From Candidatus Woesearchaeota archaeon (lineage in GTDB: Archaea; Nanobdellota; Nanobdellia; Woesearchaeales; B54-G15), in assembly GCA_003648985.1 (NCBI GenBank), contig QMQQ01000009.1, positions 1 to 17,567 on the forward strand: DNA of 17,567 nucleotides. Reading direction: 5' to 3'. The notes under the pieces were generated by a model, which was given only the letters and a program-made list of their open reading frames with translations, did not search any database and was not told the DNA's origin. The stretch's first letter is position 1. The number at the start of each line of letters is the position of its first letter. Shown here piece after piece: positions 1-7,329 of the stretch. Made by a program: the position numbers and the translations under genes.

Positions 1-815
1 GCAACGACATTCCCACCAATAGCTTCTGTTGGATCACCAAAGAAAACATCTGGTTTTGCCATTACCTGATTTGTAACATAAACAGCAAGATTATGTTTAT
101 CAGCTAACTTCATCAGAACATGCATATGCTTGTTTAACTTCTGTTGTCTTTCTGCAAGAGTTCCCCTGCCAATAAATTCAGCCCTGAAATGCGCAGTTAA
201 GCTATCAACTATAACAAGTTTTACATTAAGTTTATCTTTCTTGATTAACTCGTCTATCTTCTCAGCCAGCAACATTTGATGATCAGAATTAAATGCTCTT
301 GCCATCTTAATATGGCTCAACACATAGCTAGGCTCTAAACCAGCGCCTTCAGCCATTTGCTTTATCCTTTCTGGCCTAAAAGTATTTTCAGTGTCAATAA
401 AAATCGCATAAGGTTCTTTTCCACAAGCTTCATTTAAATGGATATTTACAGCAAGTTGATGGGCAAGCTGTGTTTTACTTGCTCCATAAGGTCCAAATGC
501 TTCTGTTATAGAACCAGTTTCAATGCCGCCGCCAAGCAATGCATCAAAGGCTTTGCTTCCTGTTGTTATCTTTAGCACCTTCTCTCTGCGTTTTAGCAAT
601 TCGTCTCCTGTTATAAAATCCATTTTCAGTGCATTCCTTGCAGCAACAATTATCTTTCTTGCATTGCTTTCACTCAAGCCAAGTTCTGCAAGCTCTCCAG
701 GACTTGCAACTGCGACACTCATCAGATCATCATATCCTTGTTCGATCAATTTTTCAGCAGTCGCTGCCCCAACACCAGGCAGGTCATAAATTGTCTGGAT
801 TTCTTTTTTTGCCAT
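1..815 (-). CDS. radA: DNA repair and recombination protein RadA (3' end beyond window)
   Basis: RecA/Rad51-family recombinase that forms filaments on single-stranded DNA and carries out strand exchange. The visible 271 residues start with a helix-hairpin-helix N-terminal domain ([13 protein letters not shown], about residues 11-23). The ATPase core follows: Walker A at residues 108-115 (GPYGASKT), Walker [12 protein letters not shown], then the DNA-binding loop region with [14 protein letters not shown]. The family is usually about 320-350 aa, so only the C-terminal part is cut off by the window edge. The ATG at 815 lies one base after the upstream gene's stop and is preceded by a GGTGA Shine-Dalgarno at 821-825, so the two genes are cotranscribed. 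Odd: the conserved Gly before the Walker A Lys is Ser113. Identification is very secure; the variant P-loop is seen directly. Confidence 0.97.
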   Translation of the reverse strand, partial: MAKKEIQTIYDLPGVGAATAEKLIEQGYDDLMSVAVASPGELAELGLSESNARKIIVAARNALKMDFITGDELLKRREKVLKITTGSKAFDALLGGGIETGSITEAFGPYGASKTQLAHQLAVNIHLNEACGKEPYAIFIDTENTFRPERIKQMAEGAGLEPSYVLSHIKMARAFNSDHQMLLAEKIDELIKKDKLNVKLVIVDSLTAHFRAEFIGRGTLAERQQKLNKHMHVLMKLADKHNLAVYVTNQVMAKPDVFFGDPTEAIGGNVV

Positions 816-816
816 T

Positions 817-1080
817 CTACTCACCACCAACCTCTTCTTCATTAACACGCTCTTTTAGCAAGGCATATTCATATGCCTTCTGTATTGTAAGTAAAGCCTT
901 CGGCAGATCAGCAAGTCTCAAAACGCTGCTTGTTTTCCAATTCCCGCCCTTATCTTTATATCTTTTCTGAAAAGAAAAAGTCCTATATGTCACAGGATTT
1001 CCATCTTTATCAAGCCTTTGATTGCGCCAAATAGTAACACAAACAGCTCCGGCATTAAACCTCTTTTCAGCAATTGCCAT
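817..1080 (-). CDS. Small conserved-looking protein upstream of radA
   Basis: Unassigned 87-aa protein. It has no membrane segment or signal peptide and is rich in basic and aromatic residues. The middle ([19 protein letters not shown]) looks like paired beta-strands, and the end ([20 protein letters not shown]) like a long amphipathic helix. A beta-sheet plus a terminal helix recalls small single-stranded nucleic-acid-binding folds such as PC4-like proteins, but that is only an impression. The ATG at 1080 was chosen over a GTG at 1089 because the GAGGTGG ribosome-binding site (1086-1092) overlaps that GTG and sits 5 nt before the ATG. It is the first gene of a two-gene unit with radA, so a role alongside recombination is a reasonable inference. 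I recall similar short proteins in other archaeal genomes but cannot name a family. Confidence 0.8.
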   Translation of the reverse strand: MAIAEKRFNAGAVCVTIWRNQRLDKDGNPVTYRTFSFQKRYKDKGGNWKTSSVLRLADLPKALLTIQKAYEYALLKERVNEEEVGGE

Positions 1081-1085
1081 ATAAA

Positions 1086-1143
1086 CCACCTCGCGTTTTT
1101 CTTTTTTATATTTTATTATACAGTAACCTCTTTATATAATTTA
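1086..1143 (-). promoter_or_regulatory. Promoter and ribosome-binding site of the small gene-radA unit
   Basis: Read on the minus strand, an AATTATATAAAG TATA-like element lies at 1130-1142. A strong Shine-Dalgarno GAGGTGG lies at 1086-1092, 5 nt before the ATG at 1080. Initiation about 25 nt after the TATA element would give a leader of roughly 30 nt containing the ribosome-binding site. A second A/T stretch at 1106-1120 is too close to the start codon to leave room for the ribosome-binding site. Confidence 0.6.
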
Positions 1144-1163
1144 ACCACACTTGTCCAGTGTCC

Positions 1164-1625
1164 TTAGCTAAGCAAACTAAAGACACCTAACTTCAAAAGA
1201 ATAAGAAAAACAACAATTCCAAATACAATCCATTCACCAACCTTTCCTGTTTCAATAAATCCGCTAAGATGCAGTTTTCCAAATGGATGTAAGAAATTAA
1301 CGCCTTGAACAGTGAACCCATCAATCAGTAGATGCGAAATATAGCCAATAAACAAACCGATTCCGCATGTAGCATTAACAAAATACCAAACTATGCCGCT
1401 AAGCACAACCCCTGTTATAGCAGAATGAAAAACCCCTCTATGCTTGAAAATCTTTCCAACAATCTTTACCTTGCTGCCAAACTTTGATCTCGGATTATCT
1501 ATGTCCGGCAATAAAGACCCTAACAAAACAAACAAAAAGAATAAGATTTTGTTTTCAATCCTAACATAATTTAAAGCAAACAAGCCAACCAAAAAACCAA
1601 ATACTACATGCGTCTTCCATTGCAT
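1164..1625 (-). CDS. YdjM/DUF457-like membrane-bound metal-dependent hydrolase
   Basis: A 153-aa polytopic membrane protein with about four hydrophobic segments and the conserved acidic/histidine motifs of the YdjM (LexA-regulated membrane hydrolase, DUF457) family. These are an N-terminal MQWKTHVVFG with His6, SLLPDIDNPRS (Asp41, Asp43), KHRGVFHS (His62, His67), and GYISHLLIDGFTVQGV (His98, Asp102) followed by His113. They are presumed metal ligands facing one side of the membrane. The family is widespread in archaea and bacteria, and its substrate is not established. The ATG at 1625 lies 7 nt after the RPA stop, so the gene is probably the second of a two-gene unit with RPA. The E. coli homologue is SOS-regulated, so pairing with a DNA-repair gene here is suggestive, but no regulatory site is visible. 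Confidence 0.85.
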   Translation of the reverse strand: MQWKTHVVFGFLVGLFALNYVRIENKILFFLFVLLGSLLPDIDNPRSKFGSKVKIVGKIFKHRGVFHSAITGVVLSGIVWYFVNATCGIGLFIGYISHLLIDGFTVQGVNFLHPFGKLHLSGFIETGKVGEWIVFGIVVFLILLKLGVFSLLS

Positions 1626-1632
1626 TGTTTTA

Positions 1633-2640
1633 CTATTCTACTTTTTCTTCTTTTGCAATTGATTCTTCTGCAGTTGATAAATCTTTCTTTTCAACTTCAT
1701 TAACTATAAATTCGAGTCTGTCAAACAAAAGATTCTTTACAACTCTTCCTCTAAGCTTAACTTGAGTTCCAATCAATTTCATCTTCACATCATCAAAAGA
1801 ACCATCCTTATAGCTCATAACATCCTCGCCAATCAAAGCAGTGGCATTTTCCCTGAAAAGAACACATCTTATTATATCGCTTCCGTCATCAATAAAGATA
1901 TTCAGAACATAAGCAAAGCTCGGTTCTTTAAACAAGCCATGTTTATTACATTTAAATCCTTCAGCACTTGTGCCTTCAGACACTTCAACTTTCTTTATCC
2001 TTTTTCCACATACAGGACATACCTCATAAAAAGTAGGATCGAAAACCTGTATAATCGTACCGACTATCTCAACATTCAAATCTCCTTCATTTAGCTCAAT
2101 AATCTTTTTTTGTTCTGGTGTCGGCAGCTTAACTTCGCCTATCTCAACGTCTGGTGGATTAATGATAATATTTCCTTTATCACTAAGATGAATTTCTTTC
2201 CTACCGTTCCTTTCCCTAACATATCCATTTTCAATCTTTATCAAATCTCCTTCGCTAATCTCATTAAGCTTGTCAGCTATGCTTCCCCATAAAACAACCC
2301 TAATCACATCACTTTCATCACCTATCATCAAACTTCCAACCTTTCCTTGCTTGCCATCAGGAGTTTCAAATTCCCTAGCTGTTCCTAGTTGTAGCACTTT
2401 TCCAGCAACTTCAACTCTCCTCATCCCAACTAAAACATTCTTTATCTGGATTCTTCCTTCAACAGGCTCAAATAGCTTAACGCCTAGCTCATTTGCAACA
2501 ATATGCGCTGCTCCTTCTTTGCTCACTAAGCCAGAAAGTTGTTCTATCTTTTTTTCAATCATCTGATTTATCTCATCATCAGAAAGTCCTTTTTCTTGCT
2601 TTATTCTCCCAATTATGTTTTCAACAGGAATCTTAAACAT
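1633..2640 (-). CDS. rpa: Replication protein A-like single-stranded DNA-binding protein
   Basis: A 335-aa archaeal RPA that coats single-stranded DNA during replication, repair and recombination. The N-terminal helical segment (about 30-55) carries the family-typical GLVSKEGAAHIVANELGV. A first OB fold spans roughly 65-165 (VAGKVLQL ... VRVVLWG-like strands). A second OB-like domain from about 188 contains an inserted zinc finger, C208-x2-C211 and C231-x2-H234. The C-terminus is acidic (EESIAKEEKVE), as in many single-stranded DNA-binding proteins that recruit partners through the tail. A single-subunit arrangement is implied, since no other RPA subunit is visible here. The start at 2640 fits a leaderless transcript, with a TATA element about 28 nt upstream. 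Confidence 0.93.
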   Translation of the reverse strand: MFKIPVENIIGRIKQEKGLSDDEINQMIEKKIEQLSGLVSKEGAAHIVANELGVKLFEPVEGRIQIKNVLVGMRRVEVAGKVLQLGTAREFETPDGKQGKVGSLMIGDESDVIRVVLWGSIADKLNEISEGDLIKIENGYVRERNGRKEIHLSDKGNIIINPPDVEIGEVKLPTPEQKKIIELNEGDLNVEIVGTIIQVFDPTFYEVCPVCGKRIKKVEVSEGTSAEGFKCNKHGLFKEPSFAYVLNIFIDDGSDIIRCVLFRENATALIGEDVMSYKDGSFDDVKMKLIGTQVKLRGRVVKNLLFDRLEFIVNEVEKKDLSTAEESIAKEEKVE

Positions 2641-2660
2641 CAGTTTTTCAATTCAAAATT

Positions 2661-2676
2661 ATTTTTTAAAAATATT
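2661..2676 (-). promoter_or_regulatory. Probable TATA promoter of the RPA gene
   Basis: The 35-nt gap upstream of RPA contains, on the minus strand, the A/T element AAATATTTTTAAA centred near 2669. That is about 28-29 nt before the ATG at 2640. There is no Shine-Dalgarno, so the transcript is predicted to be leaderless. The same element at the same distance precedes the uS2 gene, which strengthens the call. It overlaps the stop codon of the upstream gene. Confidence 0.6.
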
Positions 2677-3335
2677 TATGTTATCGAAGATATATTCAGC
2701 ACAGTTTTAAATTGTATTCCTTCAACATTGAATTGAAAAGTACCATTCAAGTATTCGCTTTCTGCATTAAAAAGTATGGTTGCATTTTCAACGCAAGGCA
2801 AAGAATCGCATTTCTCAAGCACCGAAACAAAAACGTTTATCTTATCAAACAAAGAAAAATATTTTTCCAAATCAGGACTGAATTCAACCCATTTGCCGAC
2901 TATTGCAGAATCAAGCCCTCTCAAAGTTGAACATCTTACATAGCCTAAAAATTTTCTTGAAAAAGAATCGTATGTCAGATTGAGGATTTCACATTCTTCC
3001 TTTTCTGATTCTATTCGCTTAAGCTTAATCTCATTTAACATTTTCTCAAACATAGTCTTATAACTAAAAGGCGTCCTCGTTGATCCATTCAGAAGCAAAG
3101 GATTAAGCCCTTTCAGTTGCTTAAATACCTCTTCAATCTCATATCTTAAGCTTAAATCATAAGAAAGCGCAGCATCGCTTAAAGAAATTCCTTCCTTAAT
3201 CACATTCATCGCAGCTCTTCCCTTTCCCTGATCAAATTCTTTTGGCTTGGCAAAAAATAACAGGCTAAGCATAAAAACAAATAGAAAAACCAAACCAACC
3301 CAGTACAGCACAGCTCCTTTTTTTCCGCATAACAT
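2676..3335 (-). CDS. Pilin-like exported protein, last gene of the twelve-gene cluster
   Basis: A 219-aa protein of unknown function. The N-terminus MLCGKKGAVLYWVGLVFLF is a short basic head with KKG followed by a roughly 20-residue hydrophobic helix, the layout of archaeal class III (prepilin-type) signal sequences. The rest is a soluble domain predicted outside the cell. It has four further cysteines (EEC, VRC, EKC, LPC) and five N-x-S/T sequons (NGS, NLT, NAT, NGT, NIS), an unusually high density. The ATG at 3335 was chosen over an upstream TTG at 3347; it follows the previous gene's stop by one base (TAAAATG). Translational coupling to the upstream cluster is likely. No family recognised. 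Confidence 0.8.
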   Translation of the reverse strand: MLCGKKGAVLYWVGLVFLFVFMLSLLFFAKPKEFDQGKGRAAMNVIKEGISLSDAALSYDLSLRYEIEEVFKQLKGLNPLLLNGSTRTPFSYKTMFEKMLNEIKLKRIESEKEECEILNLTYDSFSRKFLGYVRCSTLRGLDSAIVGKWVEFSPDLEKYFSLFDKINVFVSVLEKCDSLPCVENATILFNAESEYLNGTFQFNVEGIQFKTVLNISSIT

Positions 3336-3336
3336 T

Positions 3337-3852
3337 TTATGCAACAATAACTGGAATGCCGCTTTCTGGCATTTCTATTTTAAGATCTGAAACAAACAAC
3401 CCAACATAATGCTCCTCTCCATCAAAAACAAACTTCTTTGTAACCAAAGCACCTTCCAAAGGCCTTTCTCTGAACAACTCAACCCAATTGAAAATATCTG
3501 TTATTATCTTAAAAAAGCCTTCATGAAAATCTCCTTTCCATAGAAAAGTTCTATTATCCAAAACAAGGTATGTATCTTTAAAATATTTCAAGAAAGGCTT
3601 TGTTGCATTCTTCCATCGTTCCCAAGCAGCATCACTTTCCTTTGCCTTAATCATCAACTCCAGCATAGTTTCATTGCCTACTTTTGTTTTAAGATAAACG
3701 CTTAAAATATAATCATATCTTAGCTCATTTAAACCATCTTCAATAATCAATGCTTCTCTTTCCAAAGGCGAAACAGCTAAAGTATGAATAAGAAAATAAA
3801 GCAATGCAACAAAAGCAATAAAAACAATCAAATCAATTACATCTTCAAGCAT
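3337..3852 (-). CDS. Single-pass membrane protein of the pilin-like cluster
   Basis: A 171-aa protein of unknown function. The N-terminus is MLEDVIDLIVFIAFVALLYF, a membrane helix with acidic rather than basic residues before it and no KKG motif. It therefore lacks the prepilin-like signal of its neighbours, and its topology is less certain. The remainder is a cysteine-free mixed alpha/beta domain with three sequons (NET, NAT, NRT). The C-terminal half is beta-rich (KKFVFDGEEHYVGLFVSDLKI). The gene begins one base after the preceding stop (TAAAATG) and is followed one base later by the next gene. No family recognised; its conserved-looking position suggests a structural partner of the pilin-like proteins. 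Confidence 0.8.
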   Translation of the reverse strand: MLEDVIDLIVFIAFVALLYFLIHTLAVSPLEREALIIEDGLNELRYDYILSVYLKTKVGNETMLELMIKAKESDAAWERWKNATKPFLKYFKDTYLVLDNRTFLWKGDFHEGFFKIITDIFNWVELFRERPLEGALVTKKFVFDGEEHYVGLFVSDLKIEMPESGIPVIVA

Positions 3853-3853
3853 T

Positions 3854-4276
3854 TTAGATCAGCCTCCTTATGTAAATAATAAGTTCATCAACTCTCTCAT
3901 CACTGCCATTCCTTACTATAACAGGAAAATTCAACTTTCTATCCTCTTTCCAATAAAAATTCTTTCCAACAATCATTTTGCCACTATTAACAAGCTCGAG
4001 TGCAAAATTATAATCCTTACTTGACTTAGTCTTATAGCATTGTTCAAGCGTTTTGTTTGTAAATCTATCAAGCTCGATAATGCCTAGCTCGTCTCCAAAA
4101 CAACCAAGTAAGAACCTATAAGCAATGATTTCTTCATTTAACATATCAGGAAATGCAGCAAGCCTTGCCTTAATCCTACTTATCAAACCGACAAAAGAAA
4201 AAACTGCTGTAAGCAGAACTATAGAAAAAATAGTCCAAAAAATATACTTTTTCGCAATAGCATATGCACTAACCAT
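3854..4276 (-). CDS. Single-pass membrane protein of the pilin-like cluster
   Basis: A 140-aa protein of unknown function with an N-terminal membrane helix at about residues 11-32 (YIFWTIFSIVLLTAVFSFVGL) after AIAKK, so N-in/C-out is expected. The external part contains YRFLLGCFGDELGIIELDRF and LEQCYK. Its two cysteines could form one disulfide, and there are two sequons (NKT, NGS). The pattern resembles the hypothetical exported proteins that accompany pilin-like genes in DPANN genomes, which is recollection rather than a search result. The ATG shares its A with the upstream stop (TAATG), indicating stop-start coupling. There is no KKG motif, so processing by a prepilin peptidase is not predicted. 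Confidence 0.8.
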   Translation of the reverse strand: MVSAYAIAKKYIFWTIFSIVLLTAVFSFVGLISRIKARLAAFPDMLNEEIIAYRFLLGCFGDELGIIELDRFTNKTLEQCYKTKSSKDYNFALELVNSGKMIVGKNFYWKEDRKLNFPVIVRNGSDERVDELIIYIRRLI

Positions 4277-5028
4277 TAAACATCACCAAAAGCACTCAAA
4301 ACATCTTTTGCTTTTTCAGGAGGATATCTTAAAATAAGTGTATCCTTACCCATATCCAATCTAAAAACGTATGCCGTTCCCTTATAAGCATTCGCGATCT
4401 TTCTTGCAAAATCTCTTAACTCAACACTATCGCTGTAATACAATCTCAAGTCACTGCTATCGCACCTAACAATCAAATCTATCTGCTTCTCACCGTCAAC
4501 TAAACCTTTTAACTCAAGAATCTTAACCAATTCACGACCTATATCAGCTTTTTCATCATCGCACTCAGATTTAACATCAAACCCAAGCAAAGAAAAATCC
4601 TGAGTAAAAATCTGATATTCTTTACGAAAGTGCTCTCCATCTGGAAGCCCAAGCAAAATCTTGTTATCATATTTCAAAATTTTTGAACTCTCCAACGGAC
4701 ACAAAACATTAAATTTACCAATTGGATGAAAAATTCCTTCTGCTTTTTTCCAGCTAAAATTTTTATTCCTTATTATAATCATATTCTCCTTTACATCGCA
4801 ACTATATTTTTTCAGATCAGGAACTATACTTATCATGCTCCAACCATTTCCATCAAATGCAAAAGCGGCTTCAGCAGCAAGACCAAGATTTCTTGCAAAA
4901 ACAACTCTTTGGTTAGATTCGCTGTTTGCAGATTTATATGTAAAATCGAGCATAACTTTTAGAACAGCAACAACAACCAAAATCTCAAAAATCAATAACA
5001 AAACGCTTGCTCCTTTTTTTCCAATCAT
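4276..5028 (-). CDS. Pilin-like exported protein with KKGA signal
   Basis: A 250-aa protein of unknown function. MIGKKGASVLLLIFEILVVV matches a class III signal sequence: two lysines and Gly before a hydrophobic helix of about 22 residues. After the helix comes a long alpha/beta ectodomain with four cysteines (YSC, VLC, SEC, VRC), a WSMISIVPDLKKYSCDVK strand-rich segment, and a charged C-terminal region ending in YPPEKAKDVLSAFG. There is one sequon (NFS). The start overlaps the upstream stop in an ATGA arrangement (4 nt), and the downstream gene begins inside this gene's stop, so it is tightly coupled on both sides. It is longer than most pilins and could be a minor or tip pilin. No family recognised. 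Confidence 0.82.
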   Translation of the reverse strand: MIGKKGASVLLLIFEILVVVAVLKVMLDFTYKSANSESNQRVVFARNLGLAAEAAFAFDGNGWSMISIVPDLKKYSCDVKENMIIIRNKNFSWKKAEGIFHPIGKFNVLCPLESSKILKYDNKILLGLPDGEHFRKEYQIFTQDFSLLGFDVKSECDDEKADIGRELVKILELKGLVDGEKQIDLIVRCDSSDLRLYYSDSVELRDFARKIANAYKGTAYVFRLDMGKDTLILRYPPEKAKDVLSAFGDV

Positions 5029-5447
5029 TTTTGTTTATTTATAGTTACAATCCCACATGTTTCATTTCCTTTAGGCGATAATTTTTTTATTTGTAATGCA
5101 ATATACTTATCACCTTTATCGGACTCGATAGAAAAGGAACTAAAAGGCACGTCATCCTTTTCCAAACGAAATATTTCCTTACCTCCTCTCTTCACCCATA
5201 TCAATCCTTTGCAGCCGACAGCACCGAAATGAATTTCATATCCAGCAGGAATAAAAATCAAAACAGCATCAACCTCATCAGGCTTAAGTTTGCTTGCTGC
5301 CTCAAGCAGATCAGTCAAGCTTTTCTTTAATTTTCCTTCTGCTGTCAGCGTAGAACACTTTGATAAAACCAAAATAACAGGAAGAAAAATAACAATAGCT
5401 AAAATTAAAGAGACTAAAAATCTTAGCGGAATTGCTCCTTCTTTCAT
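5025..5447 (-). CDS. Pilin-like exported protein with KEGA signal
   Basis: A 140-aa protein of unknown function. With the ATG at 5447 it begins MKEGAIPLRFLVSLILAIVI: a K-x-G head, then a helix to about residue 29. The longer in-frame extension (to 5498) would bury this head inside the upstream gene and was rejected. The ectodomain has three cysteines (31, 79, 131), one sequon (NET) and beta-rich segments (AVLIFIPAGYEIHFG, KEIFRLEKDDV). The start lies one base after the previous stop, and the stop overlaps the next start by 4 nt (ATGA). Glu at -2 relative to the presumed cleavage site is atypical for class III signals, so processing is less certain here. Confidence 0.78.
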   Translation of the reverse strand: MKEGAIPLRFLVSLILAIVIFLPVILVLSKCSTLTAEGKLKKSLTDLLEAASKLKPDEVDAVLIFIPAGYEIHFGAVGCKGLIWVKRGGKEIFRLEKDDVPFSSFSIESDKGDKYIALQIKKLSPKGNETCGIVTINKQK

Positions 5448-5448
5448 C

Positions 5449-5772
5449 TTATTTTTCTGGCGGTGCAGCAGGACAATGTCCATCAGGGATATAACCATAC
5501 TTGTTGCATATTTTTATCTGGTCTTGCGTACATCCAGTAGCAGACTGGCCTTCAGGACATCCATTCTCAGTTTCTGCATATATACAAGGACACTTATCCA
5601 ACATATTCCTAATGCCGTCACAATCACAATCGTACAGCTTGTTAAGCTCAGTTCCAATTACTCCTGCTTGCTTTCTAAAAGTTCCAGTAAACCAGACAAT
5701 CACAACAGCAAGGGCAACCAACAAAATTATAATCAAAACAACCAATTGCATAGGCAACATTCCTTTTTTCAT
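5449..5772 (-). CDS. Pilin-like protein with a thrombospondin type 3-like calcium loop
   Basis: A 107-aa exported protein. MKKGMLPMQLVVLIIILLVA is a KKG-type class III signal with its membrane helix to about residue 28. The ectodomain has eight cysteines (49, 51, 61, 63, 72, 81, 89, 100). Residues 48-62 (DCDCDGIRNMLDKCP) followed by ENGCP (69-73) match the shape of a thrombospondin type 3 repeat (DxDxDGxxDxxDxCP ... NGCP), a calcium-binding loop also found in OmpA-like proteins. Some acidic positions are replaced by Cys or Asn. The ATG at 5772 shares an A with the upstream stop (TAATG) and has a perfect GGAGGTG ribosome-binding site 7 nt upstream. The longer frame to 5790 was therefore rejected. 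Calcium binding is inference. Confidence 0.82.
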   Translation of the reverse strand: MKKGMLPMQLVVLIIILLVALAVVIVWFTGTFRKQAGVIGTELNKLYDCDCDGIRNMLDKCPCIYAETENGCPEGQSATGCTQDQIKICNKYGYIPDGHCPAAPPEK

Positions 5773-7172
5773 TAAACTGCACCTCCACAAATCTTGTTAT
5801 AAAGTGTTTCGTTTTCCCATTTAAGCCAACTACCATGCATCTTACAATAATAATTAGCGCATTTCTTTGCTGTTTCTGAAAAAACACCTTTTCGCTCAAT
5901 CAATTCAGATAGCAATCCTGGAACTTTTAAATCCTTTTTTTCCTTCCAAAAGAAATTAATTACATCAAACACATCAAGGAAAATAAAAACATCCTTTAAG
6001 TCACTAGCATTTAATTTCTTTTCTTCAATGCCAATTAAAGTATTAACAAATTCATCAGAACAATTGCCAAGCTCAGCTCCAGCCCAGGTTTTCAAATCAT
6101 TCCTGAAGCGTTTGGCAAGAGATTTTGCATGTTCAACATTACCACAACAAAGCTCACTACCAACAAGCTTAAATTTGACCTTATAAAGAGTTTCTCCATC
6201 AACCATCTCACCATAAAAATCAACTACTGGTGCAAAAAAGGTAAAAGACTTGGAGCAGTTTTTCTGTGTTCCCTTGCTAAGATTTTCAGCATTTATATCA
6301 GATAAAGCTGAATTAAGAAGCTCGTCTCCTTTTTCATTATAAAACTCACAAATCAGTTGCTCATTTTCTTCGCACTTTAAAAAAGGATAATTCTCCTTAT
6401 AGCCTGTCATCCCAGTAAAAAACCAATGTCTAAACCATTCATTTATCGCAATATCTTCATAATTGTCGCCAGTTTTTCCACCGAGATCTCTCGTTAGAAA
6501 GAAGCAAAAATCAGCGTACGGCATACCATCAATCTGTGTTTTTCTATAAACAACAGTATTATCAAAGTGATCTTCTAAGCTACCTGTCCAAAACTTCTTT
6601 TTGTCTGTTAAAATAAACTCCCTATCAGTCTCGTCAAAAAAACAAGAAATATTATAAGTCTGCCTACCTTGATTTCTCCATCTCTCAACATCCTTGAAAA
6701 AGCTTTCAGGCTTCACAAAACCAACCCTGCTTAGATTTACCCAACACCAATCTACAAGCTTATTATTCTTTGTAAACAAAGATATCTTCAAAACACTATA
6801 TTCAATAGAACCACCAAGCACACTTTCTTTCTTTTCCTTGTATAAATTTTGAAATCTAATCTCAGCACCACCCATATCGTCAGGCGGATCTGGTAAGAAA
6901 ATATAACATCCAGGCCAATCTCTGTGTCGCGTCTTGCCATATTTATTAAGCTTGTAGCAAAGAGTTTCAAAATAATCTTTTACTTTCTTTTCAACGATTT
7001 CTTTTTCCTCGACACGCATTTCTTCAGCGCCGATCTTAACCACTTTTGTCAAACTCTTCACTGCTCTAAACAGCTTTGGAAAAAAGGCATGCGGTCCACC
7101 AAAAAAGATAGAAATAATAAGCAATGCAGCAAGTATCAAAGCAATCCATTTAATTAACCAATTCATTGCCAT
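5772..7172 (-). CDS. Large single-pass Cys-rich, sequon-rich surface protein of the cluster
   Basis: A 466-aa protein of unknown function and the largest member of the cluster. With the ATG at 7172 it begins MAMNWLIKWIALILAALLII: one membrane helix, then an ectodomain of about 440 residues. The ectodomain has 14 cysteines (including an adjacent pair in ELCCG) and seven N-x-S/T sequons (NLS, NIS, NLS, NCS, NCS, NAS, NET), as expected for a disulfide-bonded, glycosylated external domain. It is rich in Trp and Phe (DWPGCYIFLPDPPDD, EWFRHWFFTG). The start follows the upstream stop by one base (TAAAATG); a TTG at 7187 inside the upstream gene was rejected. There is no KKG motif. Its size suggests an anchor, adhesin or tip subunit, which is inference. 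Confidence 0.8.
   Translation of the reverse strand: MAMNWLIKWIALILAALLIISIFFGGPHAFFPKLFRAVKSLTKVVKIGAEEMRVEEKEIVEKKVKDYFETLCYKLNKYGKTRHRDWPGCYIFLPDPPDDMGGAEIRFQNLYKEKKESVLGGSIEYSVLKISLFTKNNKLVDWCWVNLSRVGFVKPESFFKDVERWRNQGRQTYNISCFFDETDREFILTDKKKFWTGSLEDHFDNTVVYRKTQIDGMPYADFCFFLTRDLGGKTGDNYEDIAINEWFRHWFFTGMTGYKENYPFLKCEENEQLICEFYNEKGDELLNSALSDINAENLSKGTQKNCSKSFTFFAPVVDFYGEMVDGETLYKVKFKLVGSELCCGNVEHAKSLAKRFRNDLKTWAGAELGNCSDEFVNTLIGIEEKKLNASDLKDVFIFLDVFDVINFFWKEKKDLKVPGLLSELIERKGVFSETAKKCANYYCKMHGSWLKWENETLYNKICGGAV
5780..5786 (-). promoter_or_regulatory. Internal ribosome-binding site GGAGGTG deciding the TSP3-like gene start
   Basis: Perfect Shine-Dalgarno GGAGGTG 7 nt before the ATG at 5772. 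It lies within the last codons (Gly-Gly-Ala) of the upstream gene, so the 3' end of that gene doubles as a translation signal. It is the strongest such signal inside the cluster and may raise output of the downstream protein. Confidence 0.7.
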
Positions 7173-7173
7173 T

Positions 7174-7329
7174 TTAAAATATTCCAAAAAGATTTTCAGC
7201 TATTTTTTTCGCGCCTTCACCAATATGTCTATAAAATATAATGACAAAAACCAAGAGAGCAATCAGTATTAAAATAACCAATATCGTTCTCATTGCTATA
7301 CCTTTAACCCCAAATTTTGCACGGTTCAT
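7174..7329 (-). CDS. 51-aa pilin-like microprotein
   Basis: A very short protein: a basic head MNRAKFGVKG, a hydrophobic helix of about 20 residues (MRTILVILILIALLVFVIIF), then a short amphipathic tail YRHIGEGAKKIAENLFGIF. With the ATG at 7329 it keeps the K-G pair of its neighbours (VKG before the helix) and has a GAGG ribosome-binding sequence about 6 nt upstream; this overlaps the previous gene by 26 nt. An alternative ATG at 7293, 10 nt after the previous stop and preceded by AAAGGT, would give 39 aa without the K-G head. Longer frames running to 7449 lie antisense-free inside the upstream gene and were rejected. After processing it would be little more than a pilin-like alpha helix, so it could act as an assembly or adaptor subunit. 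Confidence 0.65.
   Translation of the reverse strand: MNRAKFGVKGIAMRTILVILILIALLVFVIIFYRHIGEGAKKIAENLFGIF

Noticed and set aside
523..970. Plus-strand open frames opposite radA and the 87-aa gene
   Set aside because: They are antisense to well-identified coding sequence, Ser/Leu/Phe-rich in a way typical of reverse-frame reading, and lack ribosome-binding sites or promoters.
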